Of a DNA stretch of 15,472 nucleotides, positions 1 to 9,010 are shown piece after piece. Under the pieces are notes generated by a model that worked only from the letters and a program-made list of their open reading frames with translations, was not told the DNA's origin and did no database searches. The stretch is from Planctomycetia bacterium (GTDB lineage Bacteria; Planctomycetota; Planctomycetia; Gemmatales; Gemmataceae). Location of the stretch: the NCBI GenBank assembly GCA_025356615.1, contig JANXSH010001064.1, positions 1-15,472 of the forward strand. The letters run 5' to 3'. A program made the translations under genes and the position numbers. Positions within the stretch are counted from its first letter, which is position 1; each line of letters begins with the position of its first letter.

Positions 1-13
1 ATTTTGGGGCGTG

Positions 14-328
14 ATGACTTTGCATTCGATGTGGCCCAAAGGGCCGCCGACGGACGATGAGGATGAGGAACCGAGCGAAGCCCGGTCCATCGAGAAAGTA
101 AAGGTCACCTTCTGGTCTTCCCTGTGGCCGGTGTTCCAAACGGTTCTTGCGATCTATATTATCTACACTGCATATCACGGAACCATCATCGTGTTGGCGA
201 TTCCGCTGGGATGGGATCTCCTCCTCTGCCTCGTCCTGCGGCCACGTTACCGGCAACTTTTCAATCTTCGCTCGAGCCTCGACGTGTCTCGCGTACTATT
301 GCCGCGTAGGCGTGACGACCAGGAGTGA
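14..328 (+). CDS. Small hypothetical membrane protein, possibly 5'-partial
   Basis: An open frame of about 104 residues that I do not recognise. It starts with a short soluble part rich in acidic residues (DDEDEEPSEAR, about residues 13-24). A hydrophobic stretch at about residues 40-77 could form one or two membrane helices, and a basic tail (PRRRDDQE) follows. Starts are possible at GTG 11, ATG 14 or ATG 29. The frame has no stop between base 2 and the start, so the true start may lie outside the window. Only a weak G-run (6-9) sits in the ribosome-binding position. It converges on the sigma54 regulator, with 25 bases between the two stop codons. No function can be assigned. Confidence 0.6.
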   Translation: MTLHSMWPKGPPTDDEDEEPSEARSIEKVKVTFWSSLWPVFQTVLAIYIIYTAYHGTIIVLAIPLGWDLLLCLVLRPRYRQLFNLRSSLDVSRVLLPRRRDDQE

Positions 329-353
329 CCATGCGTCCGGTCGAGCGATCGAC

Positions 354-2366
<2,013 letters not shown>

Positions 2367-2391
2367 GAGTTTCGAGTCTTGTCAAGCGTTC

Positions 2392-2421
2392 TTGGCAGAG
2401 GTCGTCTGCACGTTATACGAT
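2392..2421 (+). promoter_or_regulatory. Possible sigma70-type promoter for the glycosyltransferase gene
   Basis: TTGGCA at 2392-2397 is followed after 18 bases by TACGAT at 2416-2421 (or after 16 by TATACG at 2414). It lies in the divergent gap between the regulator and the glycosyltransferase. If used, the leader before GTG 2562 is about 130 bases. The assignment rests only on loose consensus matching. Confidence 0.3.
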
Positions 2422-2546
2422 TCATTCCTACGCAGTATGGCATGAATCGGGATTCGATGCAAGCAAGCCCTGCCGATCGTCCCGTCTTGACCCCGATCGT
2501 CCGTTCCGACTACAAGCATTCATTACGACCCTTGCTGTGGAATGTC

Positions 2547-2553
2547 GAGGAGG
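2547..2553 (+). promoter_or_regulatory. Shine-Dalgarno GAGGAGG deciding the glycosyltransferase start
   Basis: GAGGAGG ends 8 bases before GTG 2562 and 14 bases before ATG 2568. This favours GTG 2562 over the upstream in-frame ATG at 2442, which has no ribosome-binding site in front of it. Confidence 0.6.
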
Positions 2554-2561
2554 ACGGCCCC

Positions 2562-4220
2562 GTGTTGATGCCCCTGCGCCGATCGGCGCTCGATCGCCTC
2601 TTGCCCGAGTCCTGGTGCCCGCCCCTGACGGTCGTGCTGATCCTCACGGCGATGGCCCTCCACCTCGGTTTCCTCGCGAGCAGCGCGTGCCGACTCGACC
2701 TCGCGCCGGACGAGGCCCACTACTGGGATTGGTCTCGTCACCTCGATTGGAGCTACTACAGCAAGGGGCCGCTGGTCGCCTGGTTGATTCGCCTCAGCTG
2801 CGAGTTGTTCGGGCCGTGGTCGGAGCGCGTCACCGGAAGCCTCATGTTCGCGGTTCGCATCCCTGCGGCGGTCTGCGGGGCGCTCCTCCTGGCGAGTCTG
2901 TTCCAGCTCGCGCGGCAAGTCCTCGGCTCGGCACGCATGGGCCTCGTCCTCGTCGCGGTCGGCCTCACGATCCCGCTCATCACGGCGGGATCGACGCTGA
3001 TGACGATCGACGCCCCGTACACCTGCTGCTGGGGCTGGGCGCTGGTGTTCGCCCACCGCGCGGTCGTCGGTCGCGCGCGCTGGGCGTGGGACGTAACAGG
3101 ACTGCTCATCGGCGTCGGGATCCTCGCCAAATACACGATGGTCGTCTTCGTCCCCTCCCTGGCGCTGTTCCTGCTTTTCCGGCGCGAGCATCGCCAACTC
3201 CTGTTCTCGTGGGGATTCTGGCGGATGTGCCTGTGGGTGGCCGCGTGTTGCTTACCCATCGCCATCTGGAACGCCCAGAACGAGTGGGTGACGTTCCTCC
3301 ACGTCTTTCGCCTGGCGGGGGTCGGCGCGAGCGACGCGCCCCTTCGGCCCGGCTCTGGACTCAAGTGGTTCGGGCCGCTGGCCTACGTCGGTGCCCAGGC
3401 GGGATTGCTCCTGGGGTACTGGTTCATCGTGTGGGCCACGTCGATGGTCGTCGCCAACCCCTTGCGCGATCGCGACGCCGGGCGGGCCTACCTGTGGTGG
3501 ATGTCCGCGCCGATGTTCGGGCTGTTCCTCGGGTTCAGCTTCAAGACCGGAGGCGGGGAGCCGAACTGGCCCGTGACGGCTTACCTCTCGGGGGCCGTCC
3601 TCGCGGCCTGGTGGGTCGGCGAAGTCCTGTCCTCGCCGCGCCCCTGGCTGCGCTACGCCACCTCGATTTGTGTCGCCCTCACCTGTCTGGCCGGCATGAC
3701 GATCACGGTACTCCTTCATCGGTCGGACCTGGCGCATCCCACGATCGAACGGGTGACGGGGCCACCGACTGCCGAACGTCCCTACCCGGTGAGGCGATTC
3801 GACCCGACGTGTCGCCTCCGGGGTTGGCGGCACCTCGCGTCCGAGATCGACGCGATCCGCGAACGCTTGCGGGCCGAGGGGATCGAGCCGGTCCTCGCCG
3901 GGACCAACTGGTCGATCCCCGGCGAAATCGGTGCCTATTGCGCCGGCCACCCGCCGGTCTACTCGATCGGCATCGTGCAGGGCGATCGGCACAGCCAGTA
4001 CGACTTCTGGGATGGCCCCGTCGCTAACGCGGGGCCGTTCGCGGGCAGGACGTTCATCATCATCGGCGATGTCTTCGCCCCCTGTCTCGACGGCTTCGCG
4101 TGGCACGAGCCGAAGCAGACGATCGTGTACACCGAGGACGGCCGACCCCTCGCAGGCTGGTCGGTGACGATCGCCCACAGCTTTCGGGGGTTCCCCGAGG
4201 TGAGGAAGGCGTCCCACTGA
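2562..4220 (+). CDS. Family 39-type (PMT_2/ArnT-like) integral membrane glycosyltransferase
   Basis: About 552 residues. The family transfers a sugar from a polyprenyl-phosphate donor to protein or lipid on the outer face of the cytoplasmic membrane; the acceptor here is unknown. The diagnostic motif follows the first membrane helix: DEAHYWDWSRHLDW from Asp50, then YSKGPLVAWLIRL. This is the conserved acidic first extracytoplasmic loop and GP-P-A helix of the family. At least eight further hydrophobic segments follow up to about residue 390. The C-terminal 150 residues are a soluble domain starting near RVTGPPTAERPYP. The open frame runs back to 2052, but that part is antisense to the regulator. 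GTG 2562 is chosen for its GAGGAGG at 8-base spacing; ATG 2568 is the alternative. It is a single-gene unit followed directly by a large hairpin. Confidence 0.88.
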   Translation: MLMPLRRSALDRLLPESWCPPLTVVLILTAMALHLGFLASSACRLDLAPDEAHYWDWSRHLDWSYYSKGPLVAWLIRLSCELFGPWSERVTGSLMFAVRIPAAVCGALLLASLFQLARQVLGSARMGLVLVAVGLTIPLITAGSTLMTIDAPYTCCWGWALVFAHRAVVGRARWAWDVTGLLIGVGILAKYTMVVFVPSLALFLLFRREHRQLLFSWGFWRMCLWVAACCLPIAIWNAQNEWVTFLHVFRLAGVGASDAPLRPGSGLKWFGPLAYVGAQAGLLLGYWFIVWATSMVVANPLRDRDAGRAYLWWMSAPMFGLFLGFSFKTGGGEPNWPVTAYLSGAVLAAWWVGEVLSSPRPWLRYATSICVALTCLAGMTITVLLHRSDLAHPTIERVTGPPTAERPYPVRRFDPTCRLRGWRHLASEIDAIRERLRAEGIEPVLAGTNWSIPGEIGAYCAGHPPVYSIGIVQGDRHSQYDFWDGPVANAGPFAGRTFIIIGDVFAPCLDGFAWHEPKQTIVYTEDGRPLAGWSVTIAHSFRGFPEVRKASH

Positions 4221-4320
4221 TACACACGCCCGATGGTTCCGTCCGATTCGCCGACGAGGAATGCTAGAAATATAGGGCATTCTACCTGGCGAAACCGGAC
4301 GGCGTCATCGGGCGTGTGTA
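4221..4320. repeat. 100-base imperfect inverted repeat bounded by TA (MITE-like or terminator)
   Basis: The outer 15 bases (4221-4235, TACACACGCCCGATG) are perfectly complementary to 4306-4320. After two G-T pairs and a mismatch, pairing resumes at 4239-4245 with 4296-4302. It continues at 4247-4252 with 4288-4293, and again at 4259-4264 with 4277-4282, around a 12-base AT-rich loop (4265-4276). In all there are about 36 pairs. It begins on the base after the glycosyltransferase stop. Both ends read TA, the target site duplicated by IS630/mariner-type elements, so a non-coding miniature element is possible. No T-run follows either arm, so a classical intrinsic terminator is less likely. Nothing else is recognised up to 4498. 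Confidence 0.8.
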
Positions 4321-4498
4321 TTGGGACGAGGGTTTGCAAGCGGTGGTTGACCAACGACGCAACTTCCATCAGAGGAGTTCGTTACGGATGGCTCGTCCGA
4401 AAAAGGTCGAAAGTCGAAATCAGACGCTAGTAGGCGCGGGGGGTGGCGCTGTACAATTCTAGTTGTTCTGATCATTCTTCCCGCAAGAGGATCGATCC

Positions 4499-5560
4499 AT
4501 GACTCGCACGGCCTCGTTGACGTGGTTACTTCTGGGATCGTGCCTCTCACAGCCGGCCTTAGCCGCCGCACCGCCCCTGATCCCACGCGCGACGACGCAG
4601 CAGGTCCACCGGTCGGTCGATCGCGCCATCGAATACCTGCAAGCCGAAAGCGCCGACTGGTTGAAGTCGCGAAAATGCGCCGCCTGCCATCACGTGCCGA
4701 TGCCGATCTGGGCGCTAGGCGAAGCCGACCGGCAGGGGTTCGCGATCGACAAGAAATACCTGGCGGATACGGTCGAATCCTTGCTGGGCAGCAAGGACAA
4801 GTTGCTGTCCTCGAGGATATTTCCCAATCCGGCCGATCCGCCCGACACGCGCCCCCAGGGTCGAGGGCTCAACATGGGGCTTCCATTCCTGGCCGTCGCC
4901 GCACGGTCGTTGCCCTCGCTGAAAGAAGGACAAAAACAAAGCCTGAAGCTGATCGCGAAGGAAATCCTCGAGAAGCAGCAACCAGACGGTTCGTGGGAGT
5001 TCTTTGCCGGTCTCCGGCGACCGCCGATCAACGAAAACCAGACCACCGACGCCGCCTGGATCATCATGGCGCTCGAGGGGGAAACGGGCCCCGACGCGCC
5101 GAAATCGCAGCGCGCGGCGCTGACGAAAGCGATCGCCTGGCTCGACGCCTCGAAGCGCTCCGACCTCCATCAAGACAAGGTCATGAAGCTACTCATGGGA
5201 GTCCGCTCCGGCAAGCCGCGCAAAACGATGCAAAAGACGATCGACGAGTTGTTCGCACTGCAACGCGCCGACGGCGGGTGGAGCCAGACTGTCCCCGAAT
5301 CGAAGAGCGACGCCTTCGCCACCGGCCAGACTTTGTATGTCTTGTCGCTCGCGGGTTTTACGGCCAAACGACCCGAAATCAAGCGAGGGATCGACTTCCT
5401 GGTGTCAACACAAAAGCCGGACGGTAGTTGGCCGATGATTTCTCGATCGACCCCCGATGGCTCGCCCGGTAGCTCGAAACTATTGTCGCCAATCGTCTGC
5501 GCCGCCAGTTCCTGGGCCACGCTCGGCCTGGCGAGACTCGTGCCGAAGAAAAAGGAGTGA
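4499..5560 (+). CDS. Exported squalene-cyclase/prenyltransferase-like alpha-toroid protein with CxxCH motif
   Basis: 353 residues. A signal peptide (about 1-22, ending QPALA-A) predicts export. The rest resembles the alpha/alpha-toroid repeats of squalene-hopene cyclases and related proteins. QW-like repeats are visible as QPDGSW near residue 160, QRADGGW near 255 and QKPDGSW near 305. The full cyclase is about twice this length and I see no DxDD catalytic motif, so cyclase activity is doubtful. Cys60-Ala-Ala-Cys63-His64 is a c-type heme attachment motif followed by HVPMPIWALGEA, which suggests a periplasmic cytochrome-like or redox-linked protein. AGAGG about 8 bases before the ATG supports the start. 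It is a monocistronic gene with a 219-base gap downstream. The fold assignment is fairly sure; the function is unknown. Confidence 0.85.
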   Translation: MTRTASLTWLLLGSCLSQPALAAAPPLIPRATTQQVHRSVDRAIEYLQAESADWLKSRKCAACHHVPMPIWALGEADRQGFAIDKKYLADTVESLLGSKDKLLSSRIFPNPADPPDTRPQGRGLNMGLPFLAVAARSLPSLKEGQKQSLKLIAKEILEKQQPDGSWEFFAGLRRPPINENQTTDAAWIIMALEGETGPDAPKSQRAALTKAIAWLDASKRSDLHQDKVMKLLMGVRSGKPRKTMQKTIDELFALQRADGGWSQTVPESKSDAFATGQTLYVLSLAGFTAKRPEIKRGIDFLVSTQKPDGSWPMISRSTPDGSPGSSKLLSPIVCAASSWATLGLARLVPKKKE

Positions 5561-5716
5561 GTACGAACGCTACGGTAGTCGTTTGGGGATGAGATCGTTC
5601 AGCCGCGATGCAACGCGGAGCGCGTCGGCCTCGCGCCCGGAACTGTACGAGTCGGCACGGCTGTCGGAAGTTTTTGCTCGGCGATTGACTCTCGAGGACT
5701 CTGCGCGGTCAGCCTA

Positions 5717-5746
5717 TTGGTCGTTCGATCGCCCAGAGTGTAGACT
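5717..5746 (+). promoter_or_regulatory. Weak sigma70-type promoter candidate upstream of the aldolase gene
   Basis: TTGGTC at 5717-5722 and TAGACT at 5741-5746 are separated by 18 bases, 33 bases before the aldolase ATG. This is the only promoter-like pair I noticed in the 219-base gap (5561-5779), which otherwise holds nothing recognisable. Confidence is low because both boxes match the consensus only partly. Confidence 0.25.
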
Positions 5747-5779
5747 GTCAGGAGTCGCGTTCCAGGAAGGTCTCCCAAG

Positions 5780-7087
5780 ATGAGTTCGCACGCCCGCCCT
5801 TTGACTCACCCGCGCGACGAGATCATCCGGGCGATGGAGCGCATCTATCGCTACCGGATGACGACCACCTCCGGCGGCAACCTCTCGATTCGCGACGAGA
5901 ACGGCGACATCTGGATTACCCCCGCGCGCGTCGATAAGGGCAATCTTCGCCGAGAAGATATCATCCGCGTCCGCGCTGATGGCCGGGTCGAGGGGCTGCA
6001 CCCGGCGTCCTCGGAGTTTCCCTTCCACCTGGGGATCTACCGTCGCTGCCCCGACATCCGCGCCGTCGTCCACGCCCACCCCGTCGCGCTCGTGGCGTTC
6101 AGCATTTGCCGCAAGGTGCCCGATACGACCCTCTTTCCCCAAGCCCGCCACGTCTGCGGCGAGGTCGGCTACGCACCTTACGCCTTGCCGGGTAGCGAAC
6201 AGTTGGGGCACAACATCGCCGAGGTCTTCGCCCAGGGATTCCACTGCGCCCTCCTGGAGAATCATGGCGTCGTGGTCGGCGGGGCCGACCTCCAGGAGGC
6301 GTTCGAGCGGTTCGAGACGCTGGAGTTCACCGCCAAGACCGTCATCAAGGCGAGCCTGCTCGGCCCGGTCCGCTACCTGACGCCTGAGCAACTCGCGCTC
6401 TCTCAGCGCCCCCGCGAACTGCTGCCGGAGTTCGCGCCGGGGCCGGCGACCACGGCGGAGAAGGAATTGCGGAAAGAGGTCTGCGAGTTCGTCCGTCGCG
6501 GCTGCCGACAGCGCTTGATGACGAGCACCGAGGGCAGCTTTTCCGCCCGCCTCGACGGCGACTCCTTCGTCATCACCTCCTACCGGGTCGATCGGCACAC
6601 GGTCGATGCGGAGAACCTGACCCTGGTGCGCGAGGGCCGACGCGAGGCCGGCAAGCAGCCGAGCCGGGCCGTCCTCCTACATCGGGCCATCTACGCGCGA
6701 CACCCTGCCATCCAGGCCATCGTCAACGCCATCCCGGTGAACGCGACGGCGTTCGGCGTCACTGCGACGACGCTCGACGCCCGCACGATCCCCGAAAGTT
6801 ACCTTTTCCTCCGGGACGTGGGCGTTGTGCCGTTCGGCGCGCAATACGGCGACGGCGAGGCGGTCGCGGCCGGCGTCTCCCCGGACCGACCCGTCGCGCT
6901 GATCGAGAACGACGGCGTCTTGGTTTTGGGAACGAGCGTACTCGACGCCTTCGACCGCCTGGAAGTGCTGGAGTCCACCGCCGAGGCGATCATCAACAGC
7001 CGAGCCGTCGGCGAGGTCCACCGGATGGGCGACGAGCGCATCGACGAGTTGATGCAGGCGTTCGTGATCCGCAAGGCGTCGCGATAG
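5780..7087 (+). CDS. Tandem class II aldolase/adducin protein, active N-domain fused to degenerate C-domain
   Basis: 435 residues built from two class II aldolase domains (about 1-205 and 225-435). The family uses zinc to cleave or epimerise sugar phosphates such as fuculose-1-phosphate or ribulose-5-phosphate. The first domain has a catalytic Glu at 79 (SSE), zinc ligands His98 and His100 (HAHP) and His162 (ENHG), with spacing close to that of FucA. The second domain keeps the frame of these motifs but reads Ala297, Asn316-x-Ile318 (NAIP) and Asp378 (ENDG), so every metal and catalytic position is lost. The second half is probably structural or regulatory (inference). AGGAAGG 9 bases before ATG supports the start. 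No sugar-pathway genes adjoin it, so the substrate cannot be inferred. Confidence 0.92.
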   Translation: MSSHARPLTHPRDEIIRAMERIYRYRMTTTSGGNLSIRDENGDIWITPARVDKGNLRREDIIRVRADGRVEGLHPASSEFPFHLGIYRRCPDIRAVVHAHPVALVAFSICRKVPDTTLFPQARHVCGEVGYAPYALPGSEQLGHNIAEVFAQGFHCALLENHGVVVGGADLQEAFERFETLEFTAKTVIKASLLGPVRYLTPEQLALSQRPRELLPEFAPGPATTAEKELRKEVCEFVRRGCRQRLMTSTEGSFSARLDGDSFVITSYRVDRHTVDAENLTLVREGRREAGKQPSRAVLLHRAIYARHPAIQAIVNAIPVNATAFGVTATTLDARTIPESYLFLRDVGVVPFGAQYGDGEAVAAGVSPDRPVALIENDGVLVLGTSVLDAFDRLEVLESTAEAIINSRAVGEVHRMGDERIDELMQAFVIRKASR

Positions 7088-7112
7088 AGTTCGAGGAGAC
7101 GCCGAGCGGGAT

Positions 7113-7320
7113 TCAGTCCAAGCTGACCATCTCGCCACCGGCGCGGGACGCGAGTGCAGGCAAGACCGAGTTCGCCGAGTACGATAGAAAACGCGCAGAG
7201 CCATCGCAGAAGAGGAAGTGACTACCGCCGGGATGCGTACTCCAGAAATGGAAGATGGCACAGGGGTTGGTGACGCTGTCGGGTGCGAAGGCGTAGGGGC
7301 CGGGCGAACTAACAAGCCCC
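7113..7320 (-). pseudogene. C-terminal remnant of a DUF1559 (type II pseudopilin-like) protein
   Basis: About 65 codons ending at a normal stop. They match the C-terminal signature of the large planctomycete DUF1559 family: GPYAF-P, then C--FHFWSTHPGG, FLFCDGSARFLSYS and ALASRAGGE. Intact members are roughly 300 residues with an N-terminal prepilin-like helix. Here the first three quarters are missing and similarity ends near 7305-7320, where the NhaA remnant on the other strand begins. Without an N-terminus it is presumably not exported. The exact break is uncertain by some 15 bases. Confidence 0.75.
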
Positions 7321-7620
7321 GTCTCGCTCGCGGTTGGGTTGCTCCTGGGCAAGCCGATCGGCGTCGTCCTGTTCTCGCTGGCGGCGGTTCGCCTGGGCGT
7401 CGCTCAGATGCCAACGGGCGTCACCTTCGGGAGGCTGTGCGGCATCGGCTGCCTTGCCGGGATCGGCTTCACGATGTCGCTATTCATCGCCGCGCTGGGC
7501 CTGAAAGGCGACCTGCTCACAGCGGGTAAGGTCGGCACGCTGATCGGCTCCGTCGGCGGCGCTGCGCTGGGCGTGCTGATGCTGACACTGCCGAGGGGTG
7601 AGGCGAATGACCGAGGCTGA
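7309..7620 (+). pseudogene. nhaA: C-terminal remnant of a NhaA Na+/H+ antiporter
   Basis: About 103 codons matching the last helices of NhaA: TSPVSLAVGLLLGKPIG, then GIGCLAGIGFTMSLFIA and a final hydrophobic helix. The Lys in the GKPIG motif (codon 7351-7353) corresponds to Lys300 of the E. coli protein. The N-terminal three quarters are absent, including the helix with the paired ion-binding aspartates, so transport is not expected. The frame is closed by TAG at 7294, and similarity stops at about 7309, within the head of the DUF1559 remnant. The only start codon near the break is TTG 7339, with no ribosome-binding site. The two remnants together account for most of the 600 bases between the flanking genes. 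Confidence 0.8.
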
Positions 7621-7687
7621 AAAACTTCCTTCGCGCACCCCAATGCTCGAGCCTGGACGATGAAGGACCGCGATCGGATTTCACTTA

Positions 7688-8887
7688 TTACTTCTTGACT
7701 TTCGGCTCCGGCTCCTGATCGGCCTTTGGACTGGGATTCTTCATATCTAGCAGCAACATACCTCCATAGTGGCCAGACGAGACGAAGCGCGTCCCGTCGG
7801 CGCTCATCAGTAGTGATCCGAAATAACCCAGTGTCGCCCAGGCTTTTTCTGTTTTCTCGTCACGGGGGGTCAACACCCGGCGCACAGGCTTATCCGATCG
7901 CCAATCCCAGAAGCGGAATCCCAGATCTGCCTGAGTGAGATCGATCTGCGGATCCCTGTCCTCCTTACGGCGAGGCAGGAACACAGGCTCGGATTCGACC
8001 GTCGCGATTAGCCGCTTACCGTCGGCGGTGAAGCTAGCTGCGAGAGAGACGAAGTCTCGTTGGTAGCTTTCCCGGTAGGTCACGCGGGTGGATGCTTCGA
8101 GCTTGCCTGTGGCCCGGTCGTAGATGGAGGTGTGCCCACTCGCCGTGATCGAGGCGCACCACTTGCCGTCGGGGCTGATGCAAGCCACCTCCACGTCCGA
8201 GGTTGGCCGGGGCAGGTCTCGCTCCAGCTTGCGTTTCTTCACGTCCCAGATACGAAGATTGCGATCCCCGTCGAGCGTCAGGAGCCACCGACCATCGCGC
8301 GAGATCGAGGCGATTTGGAGCTTCTTCCCCGCAGCCAGATCACCTACCGCCTTGCCAGTCTTCAAATCGTAAACACTAGCCCCCTCTAGGTTTCCGCGGA
8401 CGACGAGAATGTCGTCGCCTAGCGTGAAAGGCTTGAGACCTCCCATTCCCCCATTATGCAACGAGGGTTGGCCCTTTGGCAGCGGGATCGTGTGCAGCAG
8501 CTTGCCGCTCTTCGCATCGAAGACGTTCACATCGTGATAGATGGCGGCACCGCGGGGCGGGGACCAGTTGCGGCCCTGTAGCTGTATGGTTACCAGCCGG
8601 GCACTATCCGGTGTGAAGGCAACCGAGTATCCGCAGGCGCGGGGGAGGCGGTGCACGATCTTCTTCGTGGCCGCGTCGAAGACGAGGAGGTCGGTGATAT
8701 TTGGAGCCCACTTTTGTAGGGTGATGAACTTGCCGTCGGGGCTAATAGCTACCTGGTTGTGGTCTTGCCGCATTCGCATGAAGACCGACGGAGTAGCAGT
8801 GATCGCTTCGATCGGCGTTTCCGCCGCGCCGGCGGCGGAGAGGCAGTTCAGGCTCAGTGTGAGCAGGAACAGAGATCGTCGTGTCAT
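7688..8887 (-). CDS. Secreted WD40/YVTN-like beta-propeller protein
   Basis: 399 residues. A signal peptide (about 1-21, cleavage near AGA-AE) predicts export. The body has at least six blade-like repeats, each with an (I/F)S-DG(K/R)-type turn: ISPDGKF, FTPDSAR, ISRDGRW followed by LRIWDVKKRK, ISPDGKW followed by TSIYDRATGK, FTADGKR, and MSADGTR near the C-terminus. This is typical of planctomycete propeller proteins thought to act as protein-interaction scaffolds. The C-terminus is Lys/Pro rich. No catalytic residues are visible and no strong Shine-Dalgarno precedes the ATG. It lies 123 bases downstream of the large beta-strand protein on the same strand, with strong hairpins between them, so the two are probably transcribed separately. 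Confidence 0.85.
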   Translation of the reverse strand: MTRRSLFLLTLSLNCLSAAGAAETPIEAITATPSVFMRMRQDHNQVAISPDGKFITLQKWAPNITDLLVFDAATKKIVHRLPRACGYSVAFTPDSARLVTIQLQGRNWSPPRGAAIYHDVNVFDAKSGKLLHTIPLPKGQPSLHNGGMGGLKPFTLGDDILVVRGNLEGASVYDLKTGKAVGDLAAGKKLQIASISRDGRWLLTLDGDRNLRIWDVKKRKLERDLPRPTSDVEVACISPDGKWCASITASGHTSIYDRATGKLEASTRVTYRESYQRDFVSLAASFTADGKRLIATVESEPVFLPRRKEDRDPQIDLTQADLGFRFWDWRSDKPVRRVLTPRDEKTEKAWATLGYFGSLLMSADGTRFVSSGHYGGMLLLDMKNPSPKADQEPEPKVKK

Positions 8888-8945
8888 TATTGATACCGGG
8901 GTTGCGTCGCGGGGGCCGAGTGGGACCGGCCCGCGCCTAGGGAAA

Positions 8946-8998
8946 GGGACGAAAAGTCCCGAAGGCAGGGGCGAGCGTGCGCTCGCCTCTGCCCTTCG
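8946..8998 (-). terminator. Pair of adjacent hairpins downstream of the beta-strand protein gene
   Basis: The first hairpin met on the minus strand is 8998-8960. It has about 18 pairs, with one G-T pair, one bulge and a very tight loop at 8978-8979. It is followed at once by GGGAC/GTCCC (8946-8950 with 8956-8960) around a GAAAA loop. It starts 12 bases after the stop of the 637-residue gene. No long T-run follows, so it may be a Rho-type or stability structure rather than a classical terminator. Confidence 0.5.
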
Positions 8999-9010
8999 CG
9001 GGTGGATCGG

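Noticed and set aside
2393..2410. Sigma54-like promoter (TGGCA ... TGCA) between the regulator and the glycosyltransferase
   Set aside because: The GG and GC elements are 14 bases apart instead of 12, which sigma54 does not tolerate.
3252..4280. 342-codon minus-strand frame opposite the glycosyltransferase
   Set aside because: Arg/Pro/Gly-rich composition typical of antisense frames in GC-rich genes; the opposite frame has a clear family motif.
4388..4462. 24-codon open frame with GAGGAG upstream (MARPKKVESRN...)
   Set aside because: Too short, glycine-run tail, wide ribosome-binding spacing and no family resemblance; not enough to call a peptide gene.
5457..5783. 108-codon plus-strand frame spanning the gap before the aldolase
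   Set aside because: It starts inside the squalene-cyclase-like gene in another frame, overlaps the aldolase start and shows no recognisable pattern.
7256..7270. Sigma54-like TGGCAC-N5-TTGG
   Set aside because: Spacing is right, but the essential GC of the -12 element is GG, and it lies inside the DUF1559 remnant.
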